64,000 nucleotides of DNA from Aricia agestis (Eukaryota > Arthropoda > Insecta > Lepidoptera > Lycaenidae). This document shows positions 22,139 to 34,657 of this stretch, one piece after another. A program made the translations under genes and the position numbers. The stretch covers positions 26,876,001 to 26,940,000 of the forward strand of contig NC_056428.1 of NCBI RefSeq assembly GCF_905147365.1, read 5' to 3'. The notes below the pieces were generated by a model, which saw nothing but the letters and a program-made list of their open reading frames with translations, did not search any database and had not been told where the DNA came from. Each line of letters opens with the position of its first letter. Positions within the stretch are counted from its first letter, which is position 1.

Positions 22139-23504
22139 GTCATAATATTATTAGGTATATGTTTAAGTCCACTTGTGTCAGACTGGCTATATTACTGTTT
22201 GAAGGTATCATGTATTTTCTTTTATAATAATTATTACGAATAATAAAAATATATATTAAGTATGTATATGAAATGAAAAAGATTTATTTAGATTATAGAA
22301 GCATAAACTATCGATATCTTTTTTATCGTGTTCTTTCTTAAATTTATAACGAAAGTTCAAAAAATCTAAGACATCTTTTATCTACATCTTTTTTTTTAAT
22401 TGTTACAAACTGGTTGGCATAAGTGGACCTAGATCTTGAGTATAAGCCTAGATTAAGATTGTATTAGTAGATGAATAATAACTAACTAACTAACCATTTA
22501 TCGTTTCATTTATTATGTTTAAAATGATTTAAAAAATTTACTTTGATTTAAAAGTGCAAATGTAGATATTTTTTGTTTTAAGAAATAAGAACACATTATT
22601 ATCTAACGTAATGGTTGTAATATTTTTAATCATAATGATTTATATTAGGTATATTATAAATTATGATTTTTCGAATATTTAAGTGCTTTAAATAACATTT
22701 TACTTGCAAAACCGTTGAGTATGTGGTCATATTAAATTCCAGTGTATAATAGTAAGTACCAATTATTTTAAAATTTCGACATCTTAAGTTTTTGAGTACT
22801 TTTAACATTAAGAATAATAATATATTAATTATTATATACAATTATACTCTTGTATCTTAAATTTATATTATTATAAATGAATGTACGGTATTTGTTAAAA
22901 GTAATGTTGAATGATAATTCATAACATATATTCTGTAATCTATTGGTGTTAATATTTATGTGTATTTCTAAAGGGTGATATTACGCTGATAAAAATATGC
23001 ATTAAATCCAAGTGACTTCGATCAGCGTAATTTCATAATCAGTGCAACGGGCGACATTTAAATTTTTGAATTAAGAACTTCCATTTAAAGATAATATAAT
23101 ACATTTTGAATTACATAAACTAACTTTATATTAATAACATAACTTTAGTTTGGGACATTATGTAGTTATTTACTGAATTAGTAGTTTTTAATGGCCATCA
23201 TGTCGTCAATTTCAATTATTGATTTATTGATTGATGAATCTCAGTGAACAATGACTGTTAATAATATTATGTCCTCAATGGCGGTCCATCGATTATTATT
23301 ATTGCAAGGCGTTTTACATTCAGAATAATTGCTAAAATGAAATATCGAAACCCTAATTTGTGTTAAAGTCCCCGGTTTGCACCGAACCTTAATTAATCGA
23401 AAAAAAACGCCCAATATATTAAGGGTTTAATCTTAATATAGTTTACGATGTTATTGGTGTATTTGATGTCATATACTTAATATATTATTATAAGCTTCAA
23501 GTCC

Positions 23505-23740
23505 ACTTGTGCCAGGCTGGCTGTTATAAGCTGTCTAAACACCAAAGCTGTAGGCTCGGCGGCACGAACCCTCTGGGCAAAGCCGGCGCCCTTATTTTGA
23601 GACAGGCTTGCCATCAAGGGGGCTTGCGCCCGCGCGTTTTTTCGGCGGCACACCTCGCATATAATAATAATTATATTGCATTATCTAGGCCCCGCAATAA
23701 ACTCTTTATTCAGTTGCCCGCCTTCGAGGAATAGTGACGT
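23505..23740 (+). other. GC-rich island inside AT-rich repeat
   Basis: About 235 bp of much higher GC than its surroundings, absent from the homologous place in copy A (22170-22250). It is open for 75 codons but shows no known domain; it could be a retroposed fragment. Function unknown. Confidence 0.4.
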
Positions 23741-24133
23741 GACTGTGAACTCTATGGTTCAAAATGATTATAATGGGACTGTCATGCCGCATATATATTT
23801 ATAGTATTATTATTATTAAAGGCTAGTTTTTGTCGTGTTTTCTTTTTCATAATAAAAACGAAAGATAATAAATCTAAGATATCTTTTTCATTTATGAAGA
23901 GAGGACACGATATATATTTTTTAATTTGTTATGACAAACAGGGTGGCATAAGTGGACTAGATCTTGAACGTAAAATAAGACTGTAGGTATTAGAAGGTAG
24001 ATGAACAATCTGCAATCAAAAACTGTGGGGTATCCCATTCTATTAAATTGACCATTAATTATTTCATTTATTAAGTTTTAAAAATATGGTTAAAAATTTT
24101 TGAATTAGATATTTTACAAGTACAAAATATGTA

Positions 24134-26057
24134 GGGCAATTCCATATGTGACTGACTCTACATTTGATACGACTTGCGTTTTATTTTGTCATATATTATG
24201 GTTACTATCATGTTGTTAGTATCAATTTTAAGATGGCTTTGTAGCAGATAAAACAAGTTAACTTATGTAGAAAAAATGGTATACACTGTTGTTTTCAAAT
24301 AGCATTTATTTAGTCAAACATAAACGTGACCGATACTACATGCAAAAGGAAGTCGTTTCCAAGAGTGTTTGTAAACACCAATAATCTTCCTCTCTGTGTG
24401 CTAAATAACTCTACTTTGTATTTTTATCGAAAGTTCATGAAACAAACTATTATAAAATGGTTGCCAATAACCTGTAAGTTATTTAAAAAAATATTTACTA
24501 GCAAAAGAAATCGTGACCGACACTACAGCCCAAAACGTGACCGACACTACACTCACTTTGTGCAGGTAAAAGTCGGTAGTTTTACATTAAACTTTATTTA
24601 ATTTAAAATTTATGTATCTCAGCACGTACAGTAAGAACTCTAAAAGTATATAGAAGCTAATCAGTAATTAGTTAATTCATTAAAATGCTTTTTTGAACTT
24701 AAACGTCACAAAAACGAAATCACTAATAATTAGTCAAAAAATTACTCAACACGATATCTTCTCAAAAACTATTAACATAATAACCCAAAAGGCAGTGATA
24801 GGCAGACTGTCGTCATTTTTTTTAAGCTAAAAATTTTCCATTATATGAGCCCTATATAGGTAAGAACGACCAGACAGTATGGAGTTTCGGTCGCTATTAC
24901 TTTTGAAGGTTTCCAGTTCTGCAGGTCTATCTTACGTCCAAAGTGGAAGGGCCTCTGTTCGGCCACGGAGCCTGTATGGGCTCGAGGAGGGCCTGCTGGT
25001 GATAAGCAGGCACACGCTCGCAGAACTGCGGAAAGAAAGCTCGCGCGTTCTCGCAATCCTGCGTGCGAAGAGTGGAAGAGTATAGACGGGTTTTAGTGGG
25101 TAGGGCTGCGGTCAATTCACCATCTTTACGGCCGCAGCGAGTCCTACATACACGGAGGAGTTGTCTCCAAACCCTCCGGCATGCGCAACAGCCATTCCCC
25201 GTCTCAAAAAAAAAAAAAAGGTCTATCTTACGTTCAATAAAGTTTAAAAATCAATTATATTATCTTATTTTCTTGCGATATCTGTAATAATCTCATATCC
25301 TACTGCCAGATTTTTGTGACAATTGCTTTCCCATTTCCAGACATCGCAAAATTTTGGATTTTATTTGACTTTGAGGTGGTCTGACAGGTTCTTAAAATAA
25401 TAATTTAGCTTTCTGTTTCTCTCTCTGCTTTCTATAGCTGTTTTCGCCATATATGAGCAAAAATAACAAACCAAACGCTACTTTTGGGCGTGGTCGACTC
25501 TGTAATGTGACCGACACTACATAAATATTTTTTAGAGTTTAGGTGTTATAAAAAAAGATGACAATTTTTTAATGCCGGTATCATTTGAGTAACGCCGTCA
25601 CGTAGGAAAGTTTCTAATTTTATTGATGTAAACACGTAAAAGTAATTTTACTGTAGTTATAGACAAAAGTAATGATTCTTATGTGACCGACACTACAACT
25701 CTGACACTGTGATCTTACAAGCCTATTATATCTTTATAAAAATGAATTTTCTCGAATCTCAAAAGGTATATCGGTATTTAATTGTTTGAACAATCAGTGT
25801 GTAATAAAATATGAAAAGAATTTAAAATGCATAACGTGAAAACTAAGTCAGAACTTCATCACACAAAACCACACTCAGCCGATCTCACGACATCATCTCA
25901 TAAATGGCAGCTTTTCTAGAAAAGTAATGCTTAGAAATTGTTGCTTCTATAAAATCTTAATAGTGCCATAATGTTGTGACTATAATTAAGTATTTTTAAT
26001 ACCAAAATCAGGTATTTATTTTTTTAGTTTATGGTAGACTTTTACATGGAACTGCCC
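24134..26057. mobile_element. DNA transposon with TGTA duplication and repeated 15-bp motif
   Basis: The ends GGGCAATTCCAT and ATGGAACTGCCC are inverted and flanked by TGTA on both sides. The related sequence at 22561-22564 shows the empty site (AAATGTAGATATTTTTTG). The motif GTGACCGACACTACA or a one- to two-base variant occurs at 24148, 24326, 24513, 24537, 25507 and 25683, all on the + strand. A 5'-truncated retroelement sits inside. No transposase was recognised. Four-base duplications occur in several superfamilies, so none is assigned. Confidence 0.75.
24938..25219 (+). mobile_element. 5'-truncated non-LTR retroelement or SINE with poly(A)
   Basis: A GC-rich 282-bp body ending in CGTCTC and about 14 A's, bounded by the exact 14-bp direct repeat GGTCTATCTTACGT at 24924-24937 and 25220-25233. 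Target duplication plus a poly(A) tail is the signature of LINE-driven insertion. The + frame ending SSRVLAILRAKSGRV-stop may be the end of a LINE protein, but this is not certain. Confidence 0.88.
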
Positions 26058-26293
26058 TGTAGATATTTTTTTGTTTTATGAACATAATATTATTGTCTAA
26101 CGTAACAATAATTGTTATATTTTGATTATAATGCAATTTTTTATTAATTATGTTAGGAAATATGAATTTCCGAATATTTAAGTCCTCTCTGAACTTTTGC
26201 CGAATACATTATTAAGCTATGACAAGACTGGTTGCATTTTGAAATACGTGCTTATTATGCAGTCAATTTTTGTCGTATTATGCAGTCAATTTT

Positions 26294-26322
26294 TTGACAA
26301 GAAGTTGACAAATTGAAAATGG

Positions 26323-26402
<80 letters not shown>

Positions 26403-26575
26403 AGAATTTTAGATACTATTACACAATGCTTACACGGCCAGTCTGAGATCAGCTGAGTCCCAGAGACAAGAGTTGAAAAAAATATGATAAAATATATATA
26501 TTTTTTCAAAATATAGGTAGTAGTCCTAATGTCGTTGAAACTAAGGTCGAATTTCGACCATTGGGCGATCTCTAG
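26294..26575 (+). mobile_element. Helitron-like element X, copy 2 (5'-truncated)
   Basis: It shares TTGACAAATTGAAAATGGAT and CTTACACGGCCAGTCTGAGA with copy 1 and ends with hairpin GGTCGAA-TTTCGACC, ATTGGGCGATCTCTAG, T. It includes an (AT)n run at 26325-26398. Confidence 0.75.
26325..26398. repeat. (AT)n microsatellite, about 74 bp
   Basis: Uninterrupted AT alternation inside Helitron copy X2. Confidence 0.97.
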
Positions 26576-27136
26576 TTTTTATAATTTCATCAAATCCGGG
26601 GTTTTTCATTTTTTATACAGCTAACAGCACCAATAATAATTTTTTACCAACATTTTCCGATTGCAATCTTAAGCCCATGGAAGTTTAATACCTATATCGA
26701 TAACTACTTTATTCAAATTTCTTACTAATGTTGCATTCTTTAAATGGGGATGGAGCCACATATTTTAAGTGTTTTGATCTATCGTACCTCTGTTTTGTGG
26801 CCTCTGTGTGTGTCATCACTCATCGGTCATGTTATAGCTAGTTTGGAGACTACGAGGGCATAAAACTACCGAAATATGCACTATCAACGAAAAATTGCCA
26901 AATATCGCCTAAAAAGTGCCAATATGCAAATGCATATATAATCCGATGTCTAGTAATCACTAATCACATAAATTAAGTACCCTACTATTTACTAAACATT
27001 ACAATGTAAAAACCCCAAAATAAACGATTTTTAGAATGATACCCATGCTATTTTATGAATAGAAATATAGTGCTATATTAGATTTAGGTGTTACATTTTG
27101 TATTTCTTAATAGGTATGCAATAGGCATGATGACTA

Positions 27137-27606
27137 TTTTTTTTTCTTATCGGTAATTGAAAGACACTTCAAAAATAGAAACATCGTTGAAAGAATGACT
27201 CTGAAAGCTTAAAAATTCACCAAGATATGACAATTCAAATGTCTCATAAAAAAGACCTGCCCGAAACGCTCCATACAAAGTGCTACGAAAGTATGACGTC
27301 AGTCTTTCGTAGTTTGTACGCATCGGGAGACAACTTTGTTCGACAGGTATATTAAATATTGCGTTTATGAAAGTGGTTTCATAACAAAAGTTGCTTTTAA
27401 TTGCATAAGTTATCGAATTGTATCCAAATATTAAGGACTTTAATTGAAAAAAAATTCGACTTGAATATCCAACTTTGAAGGCGCATAACAAAAAAAAATA
27501 CAAATGCTATCAAGCTGAAATTTTGGAAAAACTTATTTTTTACCGTGATTTCTTTATTTTATTAACAAAATTCGCTAATCTTTGACCTTGTCATCATCCC
27601 TATTAG
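27137..27606 (-). repeat. Dispersed repeat, inverted partner of 2588-3052
   Basis: Reverse complement of the copy in the PLC gamma intron, with only scattered differences and the same open frame. No domain recognised. Confidence 0.75.
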
Positions 27607-27631
27607 CATATTTACGCAGTAGCGTCTTATA

Positions 27632-27893
27632 CAGGATGTAACAAAAACAAGTGATAATACTTAAGGGTGTGTACGTGTTCCTTGTAGAGAAATCACTGTG
27701 AAAGTAGCAGCGCTGAAAGACCAACATTTTTTTCACTTTTGTATGGGGAAACTCGTGAGTCGTGACGCTCGAGCCCTTGCCCATATAAAAGAAATTTTTT
27801 TTCGTTTTTCAGAGCTGCTACTTTCACAGTGAACTCTCTACGAAGAACACGTACACACCCTAAAGTATTATCACTTATTTTTGTTACACACTG
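27632..27893. mobile_element. Foldback MITE with TA duplication, copy 2
   Basis: The termini CAGGATGTAACAAAAACAAG and CTTATTTTTGTTACACACTG lie between TA dinucleotides; same family as 19417-19671. Confidence 0.85.
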
Positions 27894-27899
27894 TATAAA

Positions 27900-29315
27900 T
27901 GTAATGAATAATGATATATGAAAAGCTTATTTAAAGTTATTTCTCTGTACTTCACTGTCTATGTTATGATGATAATAAATTATATTGATGGATGTATAAT
28001 ATGTGTTTGAATTATTAATATCTAAATTACCAAACAGGGCATTTATCTCTACTTTATTTTTTTACTCTTTATGTTTTGTCCGCTAGAGGCCGCCACATTA
28101 GATTTTGTGAAATCCCATATAGCCTATAACCAGCGGACAATTAAGACGCTTCTAATGATAGGTCATTTGTCGAATTCTGATAAGTAGTTTAGAATTTACG
28201 AGGGAACAGATGAACATACATAGCCTGTCAAAATCATAACCCTCCTTTTGCTTTGCCGTAGTCGGGTAAAAAGAGGCAACATCGTAGTGTCATCCCTTTT
28301 TTCTTAGATTGATTTGAAAGGGATGTTGCCACTTTTTAATTTCTTCACTTTCTTGAAAATTTTTAATTTCTTCACTATACGATGTTGCCACTTAAAAAAA
28401 TTTCGACAACTTTGAGATAGTCTCAATTTTTATTCCACCCGTGCTGAAGCAGCTGACGATCAAAACTCCTATGTATTGGTGGAATACTATTATTGTTACG
28501 ATTTTCGCTTGGTATGAAATGACTGTGAAATAGGATATTGGGCAAATTACCCCGGTTTTGGGCCAGGGGGGGGAAATTACGCAGATTCTGGGCCAGGCGG
28601 GGGTAAATCAGATTTTTTTATAAGCTAGGTGTTTATAAAGAATAAAAAATTAATAATTTTTAGTTGTAAAAATATTATATTGCAAAGAAATGGCAAAAAT
28701 TCGTTTTATTATTTTTAATTTTTATAGATGAAAGTACTAGATAATATACTTAGTAGGGACGTCAACATGATCCCCCCTCGGTACGCCCATGACCACTACT
28801 ATAACCTAAAGATAGAATTTTGGTGAATTCCCACGCACAACTTTCGAATTTCTCTCAACTGAGTTATCATGATGAAAGTGAAGTTGCAACCTGACATATT
28901 TATTTTGAAAATGGGAGCCAAAAGTTCACTTCGATCGAAATCTCTGGTGAGGATTCGAGGGCCCCTTGAGCTTGAGGGCCCCGGGACAGTGCCCCCCGCC
29001 TAGCCCCTTATTAGCTACGCCGCTGGTAAAACACGTTATAAATGTGCATTCGTTGACCATATTACAAAAGTTATAAAAAACTGGCCAAGTGCGATTTGGA
29101 CTCTCCCATGAAGGATTCCGCAGCAGATATAAGGTTTATTTTTATGAAATTAAAAGGTTTTTGATTTATTTTTATATTTCAGTTGATTTAATAAAAGTTA
29201 ATTTAAGGTTTACCATTCATGACGTATTTAAAAAAAAACTACTAGCTAGATGTCGTTCAAACCAGTATATATTATGTCTATGGTTCAAACCAATTTTTAT
29301 GTATTTAAATGTACA
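27900..29315. other. Intergenic sequence with worn repeat remnants
   Basis: Fragments resembling old transposon ends are present (TTGGGCCAGG repeated near 28560 and 28590; TTAGCTACGCCGCTGG near 29015; a worn GGCCAAGTGCGA terminus near 29082). No gene. Confidence 0.5.
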
Positions 29316-30129
29316 CTAGATGTCCCGCGCGGCTTCGCCCGCGTAAATTAGAAATTTTACAGAATCCGTAGGTACATTTTCCCATAAAAAATATTTCCCC
29401 CGTTTTTCCCACATTTTCCTGAGTTTCTTCTGTCGTATTAGTCTTAGAGTAATAATATAATATAACCTTCTCGATAAATGATGAGTCTTACTCGATAAAT
29501 GATCTATCTAACACTGAGATAAGTTTTTAAATCGGACCTGTAGTTTCTGAGATTGACGCGTTCAAGCAAACATACTCTTCAGGTTTATAATATTAGGTAG
29601 ATATAGATTTTTTTTAATTATCGCTTGACAAACTCGAGTCTCGATCTAAAAGACTATGAAATGGTATAATATGGTAGTGATGATGATGATGATGATGATG
29701 AAGAATGTAATTTGCATAGTAGCATATGCTTTCTGTTCTTAAAACAACGCCGAAACTCCCAAACTTGTATCTATAAAGAATCAGGAATTCTCTCAGCACC
29801 TTCCGAACCACGGTATACCAGGTATATCTCGGTGCAAAATCTTACTTGTTGGTAGCATATGCTTAGAATACTTCTCACGAAACCGAAGTCACCATATGTT
29901 TCCCTATAAGTTTTGAGGAGTTCCCTCGATTACTTATGGATCCTTCATCAGATCACCACTTTTCTGAATATAATACCAAATTGGGATGATACCCTATATA
30001 CCAAAAGAAAAATTTTGAAAATCGGTTAACAAACGGCGGAGTAATCGTTGAATATAAGAAAACGAACATAACACCTCCCCCATTTTGAAAGTCGGTTAAA
30101 ATTGTAGCCTATGTGTTATTTATTTAATA
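29316..30129 (-). mobile_element. 0.8 kb composite repeat, near-identical to 50810-51620
   Basis: It begins CTAGATGTCCCGCGCGGCTT (a Helitron 3' end read from the other strand), contains a (GAT)n run and continues into an ACCGACTTTC-family unit. Only a few single-base and short differences separate it from 50810-51620, and similarity stops sharply at both ends. The histidine-run frame over the GAT repeat is an artefact. Confidence 0.85.
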
Positions 30130-30924
30130 TTTTAATCAGCACATGAATTGAATAACAAAATTTTTTTCAAATTAATCGTAGCACCATCTGTCAGGACAAA
30201 CTAAAATTGAAATAGAATAATATTGAATGCGATGATAGCGCCGTCCGCCGGATCTAATGTAAAACATTCCAAAATCAACAACTCCTTATAAATAAGAAAT
30301 TAATTGAAAAAACATTTTCCAGTAGACCAAACTGTAAATCTAAACCATTCTCGAATCTCCACGAACACACACAAAAAATTTCATCAAAATTGGTCCAGTC
30401 GTTTAGGAGGAGTTCAGTCACATACACACGCACACAAGAAATATATATATTAAGATAAGTACCTACATCATAATATATATTTTTTTAGACTTATTATCAT
30501 GATACTTTAGAAGTTAGAAAATAATTCTGAGGGCGTCGCGTAATCACTTTGGCACATGAACTCCGTCAGCCATACGCCTGACGGTGGTTTTTTATTAAAC
30601 ATGATCTCAATAATCAATTAATCACCCATTAAATTTTCATACGGTATAAATTACTAAAATTTTTTGTGACATCCTTGAGATTCCCTCAATTTATATTCCA
30701 CCACGGGTGCGGCGACTAACATTTACTATGTTGATTATTAATAATCTAATACTGGACAAAAATTTGGTCGGTATAAAATGACTTAAAATGGTCGGTATGA
30801 AATGAGTAGCACCACCTCCCCTATAACTACTAGGTTCTATTATTAGCTAGTAGGTACTCCCAAAGTTATTCAGAATGCGCCCTTAACTTTGAAACGTGTG
30901 CTGCCCACCTATCATCATCATCAT
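30130..30924. other. Intergenic sequence, worn repeats
   Basis: A short retroelement-like tail (AAAATTGGTCCAGTCGTTTA, then CACACGCACACAAGAAATAT) is visible near 30390. Nothing else recognised. Confidence 0.5.
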
Positions 30925-31466
30925 AATACGCGAACGAAAAACTTTGTAACCCTTTTTATGAAAAATGGGGAAACGTAGGTGCATGAAATTTTGCACAGTT
31001 ATAGTTTATATGGTAAAGGAGTGCATCGAACTAATATTATTTTGAAATTGTGTAGGCAAATATCAAATCCCGGTATGTCCTCCATAAGCGAAACTTGGCA
31101 AATAAGAGAAATATGTTTTTTTTAACTTTATTCTCGGCATTTTTCTTTTTAACTTTTGACACAGACATCTTCTTTACTCTTTCAGGATTCACCACACTAA
31201 TTTGTATATACTGCGTTGTTCCATTTTTCTCACAAAATTCAATAAAATCGACAAGAGTTCAGTTTCGAGTATGGGTGTGACTTGCCGGGTTTTGATATTC
31301 ACCTACACAATTATGCTTTTATTTTTTTAACAAATAAAATATTACACACACTACAACACACACACATGAGAAATGACAGATTTTTGAGTGACAAGCCTAC
31401 ACATACGAATTATACTCTTTTTATTTATGGTTGAAGTCTGTTGACAACAAGTTGACAAATTGAAAA

Positions 31467-31497
31467 TCCATACTAATATTATAAATGCGAAAGTATC

Positions 31498-31528
<31 letters not shown>

Positions 31529-33570
31529 TGCTTTCACGCCAAAACTACTGAACCGATTGCAATGAAATTTTGTATACAGTTATTCTAGAGTTTGAGAAAG
31601 GACATAGGCTACATTTTGATGTGGGAAAATATCTTATTTCCATGAAAATTTCGATGAAAATGAATTCGCATTGCGCGTGGCCAGCGCTCATCCCGGGGGT
31701 CCTGGGTTCGAGTCCCGCAGGCGGAACAAAAAGTTTTCAATTTTCCTGGGTCTTGGATGTGTATTAAAATAAAATTTCAAAAATCTTAAACATATTTTAT
31801 GTATAATATTATAAAAAATCCAGAAATATATCGATGGAATGAACATTTTAGTTCTAATACGATTCAACAGATGGCGTTTTATTTTTTACTTTATTGTAAC
31901 ATAGAACTAATCATACTTATTAGTTAGTATGTTTTTGTTTATAGTTTTTAATACGTTAGAATATTATCTATACTAATATTATAAATGCGAAAGTATCTCT
32001 GTCTGTCTGTCTGTCTGTCTCGCTTTCACGCCAAAACTACTGAACCGATAGTAATGAAATTTTGTACACAGATAGTCTAAAGCCTGAGAAAGGACATAGG
32101 CTACTTTTTAACTGGAAAAAGGGGTTGTAAGGAGGTGAAAATGCGTAAATTTGGTCAAATTAACTTAGTTCCAAAAACTTAAAACAGATGGCGCCAAGAG
32201 TCCCCTAGATCGCGCTATTGCTTGCTCATACGTATTTCTATAAGAGGTGGTACCATATTGAGCTAGAATTTTCGATTCTTTCGATTGTTATACACGTTAT
32301 TAACTAATAACTCACCTACCAACTTAGACATCAAATTCAAAAACAACAGCGCCAAAACTACTGAACCGATTGTAATGAAATTTTGTACACATAGTCTAAA
32401 GCTTGAGAAAGGACATAGGCTACTTTTTAACTGGAAAAAGGGGTTGTAAGGGGGTGAAAATGCGTAAATTTGTTCAAATTAACTTAGTTCCAAAAAACTC
32501 AAAACAGATGGCGCCAAGAGTCCCCTAGATCGCGCTATTGCTTGCTCATGCGTATTTCTATAAGAGGTGGTACCATGTTGAGGTAAGTTTTACGATTCTT
32601 TCGATTGTTATACACGTTAATATTAACTAACTAGCTGTTGCCCGCGACTTCGTCCGCGTGGACTTTAGTTTATAGCGCGCGGTGTCAACAAAATTTGTGT
32701 CAAATTTAAAAACTTTTTAAAACCCTGGTAAGTGGTACCCCTCTTAGGGCCGCGTTACACCGGAATGGCAGCGCTGAAAGTGCTCGCCTCGCCGCTGCCA
32801 TTCCGGTGTAGCGTGGCTCTTAATTAATCAAAATACCCAAAAACAGCTGTGCAGTGTGCACATAATCTATACTAATATTATAAATGCGAAAGTATCTTTG
32901 TCTGTCTGTCTGTCTGTCAGTCTCGCTTTCACGCCAAACGCCATAAGTATCTCTGTCTGTCTGTCTGTCTGTCAGTCTCGCTTTCACGCCAAACGCCAAA
33001 ACTACCGAACCGATGGTAATGAAATTTTGTATACAGATAGTCTAAAGCCTGAGAAAGGACATAGGCTACTTTTTTTACTGGAAAAAAGGGTTGTAAGGGG
33101 GTGAAAATGCGTAAATTTGTTCAAATTAAGTTAGCTCCAAAAATTCATAATAGATGGCGCCGTGCGTCTTCTACATCGCGCTGACGCTTGCTCAAAAGTC
33201 TTCCTATAAGACGTGGTATCATCTTACATTTAAGTTTCGATTTTTTTCGATTGTTATATCTATTCTACGGTATTAAATAACTCAGTACTTTATCTGTGCA
33301 GTGACGTAACCTTAAATCTATCAATGATAAATAGTTTATGGGTAAAGTTGTGTAATCGGAGGGCTAAATAAGCTTTAAAATTTGGCATAAAATATAAAGT
33401 TTAATATAAAAAAATGAAATACTTATTGTGTGCACACTGCACAGCTGTATTGATTTAAGGGGTACCAGGGTTTTTTTATAAAAGCTTTTGACACCAATTT
33501 TGTTGAGATCGCGCGCTATAAAGTACTATAAACTGAAGTCCACGCGGACGAAGTCGCGGGCAACAGCTAG
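31467..33570 (+). mobile_element. 2.1 kb Helitron-like insertion in X copy 3
   Basis: It starts A|TCCATACTAATATTATAAAT and ends GACGAAGTCGC hairpin, GGGCAACAGCTAG|T. The flanks GACAAATTGAAAA and TGGATTATAG are continuous in X copies 1 and 2 (AT at 17288-17289 and 26319-26320). The interior is composite: a SINE-bearing unit (about 31467-31965), two similar CTTTCACGCC units, an opposing CTAGCTGTTGCC end at 32634, the GC hairpin, and a last complete unit. Confidence 0.85.
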
Positions 33571-33620
33571 TGGATTATAGTTTTTTTATTGAATCTTAGA
33601 TACAATTATACAATACTTAC

Positions 33621-34514
33621 TGGCATTTCTCCGGATTTGGATTATTTAGTTGATTCCCTGGTACATTTTTATTTCTGCATATTTTTTAAAATCATTAATC
33701 GCATATTATTCTTAAGTGAATTATAAAAATAATTATCTATTTGGCCCCTTTTTCACTTCACAATTTTAGAAGATATTTTGATTAAAATTTTTCTAACCTA
33801 GGGAATCAACAAAGCTAATAGAAAAAAGCTTTTTCAGCTAAATAAACATGTTCAATTTAAATATAAACATGTATAAAATTGTCTACAAACTAAACTTGTT
33901 CGTTAAAACCAAATACAATGAATGGAAAATGAATTTATTTGAAATATTTTGACTTTAAAATATATATATTTTTTATATTTTACTTATTGGTGTCATTTAT
34001 TTGTATCAGTATATGAAGATTATGTAATTTATGTGACCTCCTTCCATGATGTTTAGAGGGCTACCGAACCTCCCGCCCTGCGCACCCGCAACCACGTGCT
34101 TCTTATAACTAGGGAGGTACGAGCCTCCAAGTGAAGCGTATAGGGAATCACTATGTGAGCCGGGACAAATCTTAAAATGACTTTTTCTATTTATATAACG
34201 GTATATACGTTTATATACAATTGTTTTATAAATATTTTGTTTATACTCTTACGATTTATTTACTTTGAAATTAGAATTTCATCGTATTTGTGGGATTTTT
34301 TTGGGAATTTATAGTGAATTCTGGGGACAGGACACGTAACCTTTAAATTAATTTTAATTATATTTACAATTAAGTTTTTCTACAGAACCTAAGTGGCCCA
34401 GTTAGAGCACACCTTATATTACTATAAAAAAAATACAAAGGTCTACATATTATGTAACTCTGCGGGTAGTTTAGACGTCCGGACAACAAAATTTTGCGGT
34501 TTGGAGAATCAGCC
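33621..34514. mobile_element. 0.9 kb insertion of unknown class in X copy 3
   Basis: X copies 1 and 2 read CTTACACGGCC without a break. Here CTTAC at 33616-33620 is followed by TGGCATTTCTCCGG, and the other side is CAGC then CTTAC, the latter split by the Harbinger insertion. The implied 5-bp CTTAC duplication and weak inverted ends (TTTCTCCGGA / TTTGGAGAAT) suggest a DNA element. No frame recognised. Confidence 0.55.
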
Positions 34515-34657
34515 TTAGACCATGCGCGCACGGGCAACTTAGTTGCTCGGCGATTTATTTGTCTCTTTCGAAAAAATAATTGCCATGTCGCCGGGGTGCG
34601 CGCACGAGAGCGACAGCAACCCGACTTTTTTCAGTTTTCTTCTTGACAGTCATCAAC

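Larger units (their letters stand above)
18450..26230 (+). repeat. Two diverged direct copies of a larger unit, both split by transposons
   Basis: Copy A pieces at about 18470-18940, 19695-19850 and 22140-22720 match copy B pieces at about 22860-23250, 23360-23480, 23490-24130 and 26060-26200 in the same order. Shared landmarks are GTGATATTACGCTGAT, TGCATTAAATCCAAGTGA, CACCGAACCTTAATTAA and TGGCATAAGTGGAC. Gaps are explained by element insertions listed separately. It may be a segmental duplication or two copies of a long unrecognised element. Confidence 0.65.

Noticed and set aside
29614..29811. Frame with a histidine run (also 51108-51302)
   Set aside because: Translation of a GAT/ATC microsatellite in a mobile repeat.
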